This document shows, piece after piece, positions 13,368 to 18,981 of a stretch of DNA of 18,981 bases (positions within the stretch are counted from its first letter, which is position 1; each line of letters begins with the position of its first letter). The stretch spans positions 1 through 18,981 of the forward strand of contig DAINRM010000009.1 in NCBI GenBank assembly GCA_036741875.1, given 5' to 3'. This DNA is from HRBIN35 sp036741875 (lineage in GTDB: Bacteria > Patescibacteriota > Minisyncoccia > UBA6257 > HR35). The notes under the pieces were generated by a model, which saw only the letters and a list, made by a program, of their open reading frames with translations, was not told the DNA's origin and made no database searches. The position numbers were made by a program, and so were the translations under genes.

Positions 13368-13840
13368 GGAAAAATAGCTCTAAAAAATTGATGAATGGGA
13401 GGAACAATATTTTTGTATTCATCTAAATAGATATTAAGTTTCTTTCTTACTTCTTCTTTATCAACAAAAAAATCTTCAATAGGAATATCAATACCCATTT
13501 TAAATCTAGAATGGGGAACTAAATAAATGTAATCTCTAAGATGTGAAGAAAAAATTTCAAAACCATCAAATTCATCCCAACCATAAAGCTTACCATCAAT
13601 AGTTATACCTTCATTATTAATCTTTATTTCCATAAGCTTTGGATCATAAAAAACCGGATGGAAGAAAAAAATAAAAGAAAGTATACCTAAAACCATTGCC
13701 CAGTAATCAGAAGTTAAAATAGAATATAAAATAAAAGCACCCGCAAAAAAACCAGTAATTAAATGCCAAACTAAATCACCAAAAGGATGAGAAATAAAAT
13801 TATAAGTAACCCATTTAAGCTCAAATTTTTCTTCTTCCAT
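13364..13840 (-). CDS. Two-helix membrane protein with a PH-like cytoplasmic part, unrecognised
   Basis: From the ATG at 13840 the protein has 158 residues; the frame also stays open to a TTG at 13861, seven codons upstream, which I consider less likely. Two membrane helices (DLVWHLITGFFAGAFILYSI, then YWAMVLGILSFIFFFHPVF) form a hairpin. They are followed by short strands MEIKINNEGITIDGKLYGWDEFDGFEIF and YIYLVPHS, then a helical end (VDKEEVRKKLNIYLDEYKN). Helix pair plus the IxINxxGIxIxGKxYxWxE pattern resembles small bacterial PH-like domain proteins of unknown role. It is transcribed away from leuS and meets the preceding exported protein gene tail to tail with a 4-base overlap. Confidence 0.65.
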   Translation of the reverse strand: MEEEKFELKWVTYNFISHPFGDLVWHLITGFFAGAFILYSILTSDYWAMVLGILSFIFFFHPVFYDPKLMEIKINNEGITIDGKLYGWDEFDGFEIFSSHLRDYIYLVPHSRFKMGIDIPIEDFFVDKEEVRKKLNIYLDEYKNIVPPIHQFFRAIFP

Positions 13841-13865
13841 TTCATTTTTTATTTTAAACAAATTT

Positions 13866-13874
13866 TGCTATAAT
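13866..13874 (+). promoter_or_regulatory. Extended -10 element upstream of leuS
   Basis: TGCTATAAT is a perfect extended -10 box, with a predicted start near 13881, leaving a leader of about 7 bases before the leuS ATG. No convincing -35 hexamer stands 17 bases upstream, which an extended -10 promoter can do without. Confidence 0.5.
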
Positions 13875-13888
13875 TTTACTAATTAAAA

Positions 13889-16324
13889 ATGAAATTTAGA
13901 AATTATAACTTCAAAAAAATAGAAAAAAAGTGGCAAAAAAGGTGGTATAAAAATTATAAAAAAATCTGGAAAGCGATAGATTTTTCCAAGAAACCTAAGC
14001 TTTATATTTTAGACATGTTTCCTTATCCTTCTGGTGAAGGACTGCATGTAGGTCATGTAGAAGGTTATACAGCTACTGATATTTTATCTCGTTACTTCAG
14101 AATGAGGGGTTATAACGTTCTTCATCCTATGGGTTGGGATGCTTTTGGCCTTCCTGCAGAAAATTATGCTCTCAAAGTTAAGAAAAATCCTATGACATTT
14201 GTACCTAAAAATATTCAAAACTTCAAAAGACAAGTGATTATGATGGCTTTTAGTTATGATTGGTCAAGAGAAATTTCTACTATTGATCCAGATTATTATA
14301 AATGGACACAATGGCTTTTTCTCCAACTTTTTAAACACGGTTTAGCTTATGAAGCTGAAGCACCAGTTAATTTTTGTCCTTCATGTAAAACAGGTTTAGC
14401 TAATGAGGAGGTTATTCAAGGAAGATGCGAAAGATGCGGAAGTGAAGTAGAAACAAGAATGCTTAGGCAATGGCATCTCAAAATAACTGCTTATGCAGAA
14501 AGACTTCTTGAAGATTTAAAAGAACTTGATTGGCCAGAAAAGATTATAGAAATGCAAAGAAACTGGGTAGGAAAAAGTGAAGGTTGGGAAGTTAATTTTG
14601 CTTTAGAAGGTTTAGATATCAAAATACCAGTTTTTACAACGAGACTTGATACTATTTATGGAGTTACTTTTTTAGCTCTTTCATATAACCATCCTTTAGC
14701 TCTCAAAGTAGCTAAATCTGATTTTTATGAACTTGTAGAAAACTATATTCAAAATGAAAAGAAAAAGCCAGTCTCTGTTAAAGCTTTAGAAAAAGAAATT
14801 ACTGGTGTTTTTACTGGTTCTTATGCTCTTCATCCTTTAACTGGATTTAAAATTCCTGTTTGGATTACTAATTATGTTTTGGAACACTACGGTACAGGAG
14901 CCATTATGGGAGTTCCAGCACATGATTCAAGAGATTATGAGTTTTCTAAAAAGTTTAATTTACAAGTAATTAGGGTAATTAAAGATCCAAGAGGTTCAGA
15001 AGAACTTCCTTTTGAAGGAGAGGGTATCTTAATTAATTCAGAAAGATTTAATGGACTTTCAAGTTCTGAAGCTAGAGAAGAAATTGGTAAATTTTTAGAA
15101 AAAGAGGGTAAGGCTAAAAGAGCTGTTTATTATAAATTAAGAGATTGGATTTTCTCAAGACAAAGATATTGGGGCGAACCTATTCCTATAATTAAATGTC
15201 CAAAGTGTGGAAATGTTCCTGTTCCTGAAAAAGATCTTCCTGTTAAACTTCCTTACACAAAAAAATTTGAGCCTACAGGTACAGGAGAATCTCCATTAAA
15301 GAATATAAAAAATTGGGTAAAAACTAAATGTCCAAATTGTAAAGGACCAGCTGAAAGAGAAACAAATACTATGCCTCAATGGGCTGGTTCATGCTGGTAT
15401 TATTTAAGATACATTGATCCTAAAAATAAAAAAACTTTTGCTGATTTTAAGAAAATGAAGTATTGGCTTCCTGTTGATCTTTATGTTGGTGGTGCTGAAC
15501 ATGCTGTTTTACATCTTCTTTATGCAAGATTTTGGCATAAATTCCTATATGACCTTGGTTTAGTGCCTACTAAGGAACCCTTCCAAAAACTTTTCAATCA
15601 AGGTTTAATTTTAGGACCTGATGGACAAAAAATGTCTAAATCAAGAGGAAATGTTGTTAATCCTGATAAAGTGGCCAAAGAATACGGAGTTGATGCTTTA
15701 AGAATGTATGAAATGTTTATGGGACCATTAGAGGCAGAAAAACCATGGAGCACCGAAGGAATTAAAGGAGTTTTTAGATTCTTAAACAGGATCTGGAAAT
15801 TAGCTCAAATTATTAAAAACCAAAAAAAGATTAAAAAGGTTCCTGATGATTTTGAAAAAGAGTTAAATAATTTAATTTATGAAACAACCGAAGGAATTGA
15901 AAAAATGAGATTTAATGTTGTCATTTCTAAAATGATGGTTTTTGAAGATTATTTAAGAAGAAAACTTGAAGAAGGATATAACATACCTAAGGAAAGATTT
16001 TTAACTTTCATAAAGCTTCTTTTTCCTTTTGCACCTTATATTTCCCAAGAAATTTGGAGTGAAGTGTTTAAGAAAAAAAGATTTTTAGATTTAGAAAAGT
16101 GGCCTAAATACAATGAAAAATTAATTAAAAAAGAATTTTTTGTTTATATTGTTCAAGTTAATGGTAAAAAGAGGGGTGAGTTTATTTATCATAAGGAAGA
16201 TATAAACGAAGATGAAGTTTTAGAAAAAGTAAAAAGCCTTCCTCTTTATGAAAAATATCTTCAAGGTAAAAAAATTAAAAAAATAATTATTGTTAAAGGA
16301 AAACTTGTCAACTTTGTTATATGA
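13889..16324 (+). CDS. leuS: Leucine--tRNA ligase
   Basis: The enzyme charges tRNA-Leu with leucine. The 811-residue length is normal for bacterial LeuRS. Class I signatures are MFPYPSGEGLHVGHVEGY (HVGH at 53-56) and GQKMSKSRGNVVNPDK (KMSKS at 581-585). LeuRS-specific text includes HPMGWDAFGLPAENYA, YDWSREISTIDPDYYKWTQW, the CPSC/CERC zinc module and RNWVGKSEG. The CP1 editing domain follows with FTTRLDTIYGVT and YGTGAIMGVPAHDSRDYEF, then RDWIFSRQRYWGEPIP, CPKCG, the MPQWAGSCWYYLRYID block and DLYVGGAEHAVLHLLYARFWHKF. The C-terminal domain (YIVQVNGKKRGEF) is complete. It is preceded by an extended -10 box and a leader of about 7 bases, and overlaps yraN by ATGA. Confidence 0.98.
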   Translation: MKFRNYNFKKIEKKWQKRWYKNYKKIWKAIDFSKKPKLYILDMFPYPSGEGLHVGHVEGYTATDILSRYFRMRGYNVLHPMGWDAFGLPAENYALKVKKNPMTFVPKNIQNFKRQVIMMAFSYDWSREISTIDPDYYKWTQWLFLQLFKHGLAYEAEAPVNFCPSCKTGLANEEVIQGRCERCGSEVETRMLRQWHLKITAYAERLLEDLKELDWPEKIIEMQRNWVGKSEGWEVNFALEGLDIKIPVFTTRLDTIYGVTFLALSYNHPLALKVAKSDFYELVENYIQNEKKKPVSVKALEKEITGVFTGSYALHPLTGFKIPVWITNYVLEHYGTGAIMGVPAHDSRDYEFSKKFNLQVIRVIKDPRGSEELPFEGEGILINSERFNGLSSSEAREEIGKFLEKEGKAKRAVYYKLRDWIFSRQRYWGEPIPIIKCPKCGNVPVPEKDLPVKLPYTKKFEPTGTGESPLKNIKNWVKTKCPNCKGPAERETNTMPQWAGSCWYYLRYIDPKNKKTFADFKKMKYWLPVDLYVGGAEHAVLHLLYARFWHKFLYDLGLVPTKEPFQKLFNQGLILGPDGQKMSKSRGNVVNPDKVAKEYGVDALRMYEMFMGPLEAEKPWSTEGIKGVFRFLNRIWKLAQIIKNQKKIKKVPDDFEKELNNLIYETTEGIEKMRFNVVISKMMVFEDYLRRKLEEGYNIPKERFLTFIKLLFPFAPYISQEIWSEVFKKKRFLDLEKWPKYNEKLIKKEFFVYIVQVNGKKRGEFIYHKEDINEDEVLEKVKSLPLYEKYLQGKKIKKIIIVKGKLVNFVI

Positions 16325-16665
16325 AAACAAGAGTTAAGGGTTTTATCGGAGAAAAAATTGCTGAAAATTTTTTAATTAAAAAGGGTTATAAGATTTTAAC
16401 TAAAAATTTAAAATTAAAAAACTTAGGAGAAATAGATATTCTCTGCGAAAAAAATGGTAAATTAAACTTTGTTGAAGTTAAAACTCTTTTTGAAAACAAA
16501 AATTTTCTTCCTGAATTTCATTTTAATTTTAGAAAAAAGAAAAAAATTGAACGGTTAGCAAATTATTTTTGTTTAAAATTTAAAAAAGAAGATTATCTTA
16601 TTTCTCTGGTTGCTATTGAAATTAAAAATGGTAAAATTAAAATAAGGTATTATGAAAACATTTAG
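16321..16665 (+). CDS. yraN: YraN/UPF0102 family endonuclease-like protein
   Basis: The 114-residue protein matches the small YraN family, which has a restriction-endonuclease-like fold and an undefined cellular role, possibly in DNA processing. Visible are the N-terminal GFIGEKIAENFLIKKGYKIL helix-strand, GEIDIL (E37, D39) and LNFVEVKT (E52, K54), which give the Glu/Asp-ExK nuclease motif. The helix KKIERLANYF follows in the family's usual place. The family is normally 110-130 residues, so it is complete. The start lies in the ATGA overlap with leuS and the next gene starts directly after its stop. Confidence 0.88.
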   Translation: MKTRVKGFIGEKIAENFLIKKGYKILTKNLKLKNLGEIDILCEKNGKLNFVEVKTLFENKNFLPEFHFNFRKKKKIERLANYFCLKFKKEDYLISLVAIEIKNGKIKIRYYENI

Positions 16666-16950
16666 ATGAAAAAGCAAATTTTAATAACTATTTTTCTTTT
16701 TTTAGTCTTTTCTTTTCTTCTTTACGAGTATCTAAACGAAAGAGAAAAAAATAGACCTTATAGAGAATCTGCAGAAATTATTAAAAGAGAAATTATGGAT
16801 AAGAGTAATCTAAAAATAAGTGTTAGTGATCATCCTTTAGAAATCGAAAAAGAAAAAAAAGAAAAATTCGCTGAAAGTTTAAAAGATGAAAAAATAATTC
16901 TTGTTTCTGATGAAATTTTAAATAATATTAATTTAGAATTTTTAAGATAA
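16666..16950 (+). CDS. Small N-terminally anchored protein, unrecognised
   Basis: I do not recognise this 94-residue protein. One membrane helix (about 4-23, ILITIFLFLVFSFLLYEYL) is followed by a strongly charged, Lys/Glu-rich segment that probably forms a helix or coiled coil, then a short hydrophobic end (KIILVSDEILNNINLEFLR). The ATG follows the yraN stop with no gap, and its own stop is immediately followed by the first base of tRNA-Thr. It is therefore a continuous part of the leuS transcript. Confidence 0.6.
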   Translation: MKKQILITIFLFLVFSFLLYEYLNEREKNRPYRESAEIIKREIMDKSNLKISVSDHPLEIEKEKKEKFAESLKDEKIILVSDEILNNINLEFLR

Positions 16951-17022
16951 GCCGGTGTAGCTCAGTGGTAGAGCGTCCCGCTCGTAACGGGAAGGTCGTG
17001 GGTTCAATCCCCACCACCGGCT
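16951..17022 (+). tRNA. tRNA-Thr (anticodon CGU)
   Basis: Acceptor GCCGGTG/CACCGGC, D arm GCTC AGTGGTA GAGC, anticodon stem TCCCG/CGGGA with loop CTCGTAA (anticodon CGT at 16983-16985, reading ACG), and T arm GTGGG TTCAATC CCCAC. The discriminator is T. CCA is not encoded; CAA follows. There is no gap between the preceding stop codon and the first tRNA base, so RNase P cleavage would trim the upstream mRNA right at its stop codon. Confidence 0.95.
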
Positions 17023-17029
17023 CAAAAAT

Positions 17030-17058
17030 TTGAAAAAATTAAATTAAAATTTTATTAT
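17030..17058 (+). promoter_or_regulatory. Possible promoter before the 618-residue exported protein
   Basis: TTGAAA (17030-17035), a 17-base spacer and TATTAT (17053-17058) fit the sigma70 pattern. The predicted start would fall on or just inside the ATG at 17062, so it only works for a leaderless mRNA. The surrounding sequence is nearly all A and T, which raises the chance of a random match. Confidence 0.3.
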
Positions 17059-17061
17059 AAA

Positions 17062-18918
17062 ATGAGGAAAATAGTCTTAATTTTTGTTTTAGTAAACATT
17101 ATTTTTTCTTCTTCGACCTTTTCTTTTTATATTCCTGATGGAAGTGGTGGATCATATTATGGAGATATTTATAAAAATCCTGAATATAATTATTTAAATA
17201 AAGATTTAAATGAAATTATTAACTCTGTTCTTGAAGGAGTAGCTACAGTCACTCCACCAGAAGAAGGGGTACCTGTTTTTCCTTATGATCCTGTTCTTTA
17301 TTATCTTCTTATAAGAGGTTTTGGACTTGATGCTTCTATGCAACAAAGAGTAATGCAATATTTAAATAAATCATTTTTAGAAACCAAAAAAAATGAACTT
17401 TATAAAGAATTAGGGGGAAGATATGAAAGTTATGAGCATATTTCTTTTTTAAAAGCTTATCATAATACTATTAATTTAAAAGATATTAATAATAACGATT
17501 TGGCTAGGCTTTATTTAGGACCAGCTGGATGGAAAAAAAATGTTGTAGATGTTTGTAATAATCTTACTAAATTTATTAAATGTCGAGATATAGACTTTGA
17601 TCAAACAATTTCTGGTTTTATAAAAGATGTTAGCGGTTTGTTTCAATTAGGAACCTATTGCGGTATAAAGTATGAAGAAATACCGTTTTGTGAAAATCAA
17701 TCACCACAATTTCTTGTTTTTTCTCCTCGAGGTAATAATTTAATTGCTTCTTTTTTTAAAGCCTTAACTGGAAAAATTATTGTGGCTCAAATAGGGAATG
17801 AAAATAATAAAGAAAATCAAGAGCTTCCACCAGCTATAAAAATTTATGATAGAAGCGATTATATCAAAAGAGACTTAGAAAATTCAGAAAGGATAAGAAC
17901 TCTTTCTCAATTTCTCGGAGAAAATAGTCTTAGGCCTCCTTTTCCTTTAAGATTAGGAGAATACAAAAGGATTTTACAATGTATTAGAGATGACGATGGC
18001 AATGTTTATCCCTACTCTACTGAACAATCTAAAATAAATATTTCTTTTTCTAATCAAATTCCAAGCCAGGAATTAAAAATTGCTTATATTGAAAATACAA
18101 ATAATTTAGATTTTTCTCTTTCAGCAAAAAGACTTTTTTTTAATGGAATAGATGTCTTTGGTTTTGAAAATTCTTCTGATCTTTTTAATTATATCTACAA
18201 TCAATGCGTTTCTAAAAAAGTAAGAACAACTGACGATAATCCTTTAAGGTCCAGCGCTTTTTCTGATTGTATGATTTCCTATCTAAGATTTTTTGTTGAC
18301 TCTAACAATCGTGCCGTAAAGATGTTTAAAGATTTAAAAGAAAGAATTGAAGGTTTTTATATTAACAATATATGGGAAAATGTTTATAATAATGTTGCTT
18401 CTCCGCAAGTTCCTCTTCCTGGAGCTCTTAAAGAGAAAATGTTTTTTCTAATAAATGTTTATAAACAAAAGGGTGAAGCTGTTAATGAACTAGAAATAAT
18501 TCCTATGCCTACAAATTTTAGTGGTTGTTTAAGATTTTCAACTTGTAATCGATATATGGATACCCTTAGAAGACTTACAGAAAATTTTAGAAAATTAAAA
18601 CTTATTATTGCTGGGCCTGGAATAAGTTTGGCCTCGGATCATCCCTATTCAGAAACAGCTGTTCTTCATTATACTCTTACTTACTTTCAGTTAGCCCATG
18701 ATATAAAAACAAATTGTTTAGATAATCAAGAAAATATAATTAACAAAAATGTTTATGGTGCTTCTTATAAAAAAAATCAATATGCTAAAATTAAAAAAAT
18801 AAAGGTTGTAAGAAAAATAGAAACAAAAAAATCTTTTGAAAACTTTTTCGAAGCCCTTGCAAATTTTACTTTTGGTATTTTTAAACCAAAAGAGTTTACC
18901 ATTAAAATTGAAAAATGA
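17062..18918 (+). CDS. Large exported protein rich in cysteine, unrecognised
   Basis: I do not recognise this 618-residue protein. An N-terminal signal sequence (MRKIVLIFVLVNIIFSSSTF, residues 1-20) is followed by a Gly/Tyr-rich start (FYIPDGSGGSYYGDIY) and a Pro-rich stretch (VTPPEEGVPVFPYDPVLYY). The remainder has no further membrane helix that I can see. Ten cysteines are spread over the mature part in an even number (for example VDVCNN, IKCRD, TYCG, PFCEN, GCLRFSTCN, TNCLD), which suggests disulfides outside the cell. The C-terminus is strongly basic (KKIKVVRKIETKK) before a final hydrophobic FFEALANFTFGIF. The stop overlaps the next start by ATGA, and that gene also has a signal peptide, so both probably belong to one surface or secretion system. 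Export is well supported; function is unknown. Confidence 0.7.
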   Translation: MRKIVLIFVLVNIIFSSSTFSFYIPDGSGGSYYGDIYKNPEYNYLNKDLNEIINSVLEGVATVTPPEEGVPVFPYDPVLYYLLIRGFGLDASMQQRVMQYLNKSFLETKKNELYKELGGRYESYEHISFLKAYHNTINLKDINNNDLARLYLGPAGWKKNVVDVCNNLTKFIKCRDIDFDQTISGFIKDVSGLFQLGTYCGIKYEEIPFCENQSPQFLVFSPRGNNLIASFFKALTGKIIVAQIGNENNKENQELPPAIKIYDRSDYIKRDLENSERIRTLSQFLGENSLRPPFPLRLGEYKRILQCIRDDDGNVYPYSTEQSKINISFSNQIPSQELKIAYIENTNNLDFSLSAKRLFFNGIDVFGFENSSDLFNYIYNQCVSKKVRTTDDNPLRSSAFSDCMISYLRFFVDSNNRAVKMFKDLKERIEGFYINNIWENVYNNVASPQVPLPGALKEKMFFLINVYKQKGEAVNELEIIPMPTNFSGCLRFSTCNRYMDTLRRLTENFRKLKLIIAGPGISLASDHPYSETAVLHYTLTYFQLAHDIKTNCLDNQENIINKNVYGASYKKNQYAKIKKIKVVRKIETKKSFENFFEALANFTFGIFKPKEFTIKIEK

Positions 18919-18981
18919 AAAGATTAATTTTAATATTTTTTTTCATACTTATATCTTTCAAATTTGCAATTGCCCAATCTG
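18915..18981 (+). CDS. Start of an exported protein, cut by the window end
   Basis: Only 22 codons are visible: a start ATG in an ATGA overlap with the preceding stop, then KRLILIFFFILISF, a hydrophobic core, and KFAIAQS, which fits signal peptidase cleavage after AIA. It is the next gene of the exported-protein operon. Nothing of the mature protein can be seen. Confidence 0.7.
   Translation, partial: MKRLILIFFFILISFKFAIAQS

Noticed and set aside
1..18981. Alternative genetic code (TGA as Gly or Trp)
   Set aside because: TGA ends several complete genes exactly at the expected protein length, and Trp is coded by TGG.
1..18981. CRISPR arrays, prophage or transposon genes
   Set aside because: No regular repeats, integrases, transposases or phage structural genes are visible on either strand.

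Overview
The window is very AT-rich and gene-dense, uses the standard stop codons and carries short intergenic gaps. TGA is a genuine stop in several genes (leuS, the Mur ligase, the PfkB kinase, the PrsW homologue) and Trp is read from TGG, so recoded Mollicutes and Gracilibacteria/Absconditabacteria are excluded. The mix of an endonuclease Q homologue, a membrane-anchored degenerate Clp-type protein, LCP and MurE-like envelope enzymes, a short ValRS and many small unrecognised membrane proteins suggests a reduced-genome bacterium of the Candidate Phyla Radiation (Patescibacteria, perhaps Parcubacteria-like). That placement is inference. The tRNA stems are strongly GC-rich, which would fit some degree of thermophily but does not prove it.

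Layout. 27-6339 (+): endonuclease Q, a small membrane protein, an 800-residue membrane-anchored Clp/Hsp100-like protein, an LCP-family transferase and a MurE-like ligase, almost without gaps. 6306-6737 (-): an exported 3D-domain protein that overlaps the ligase gene tail to tail. 6738-6994: a divergent promoter region with two back-to-back sigma70-type promoters. 6995-8787 (+): a PfkB-family kinase and a DAHP/KDO8P-synthase-family aldolase overlapping by ATGA. 8755-9569 (-): an unrecognised 239-residue protein behind tRNA-Ser(CGA). 9627-13367 (+): valS, a PrsW-like membrane protease, an Hsp20, tRNA-Ile(UAU) and a small exported protein. 13364-13840 (-): a two-helix membrane protein. 13889-18981 (+): leuS, yraN, a small anchored protein, tRNA-Thr(CGU), a 618-residue exported protein rich in cysteine and the start of another exported protein.

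The main discovery candidate is the leader of the kinase/aldolase operon (6836-6996). A consensus promoter is followed by a 17-codon ORF, MVKKLGFFGFYFLRPPR, whose stop codon lies inside the first of four segments that can pair in mutually exclusive ways. The last pair is an intrinsic terminator ending in six U, nine bases before the kinase start codon. This is the layout of ribosome-mediated transcription attenuation of the trp/phe type, with Phe/Tyr codons at the place where stalling would favour the antiterminator, in front of a homologue of the first enzyme of aromatic amino acid synthesis.

Other points: the Clp-like protein has lost most ATPase and pore-loop residues in both AAA modules; AUA appears to be read by a tRNA-Ile with a UAU anticodon; no gene has a clear Shine-Dalgarno sequence and predicted leaders are only a few bases; every tRNA sits directly before a coding sequence; all three convergent gene pairs overlap at their 3' ends.
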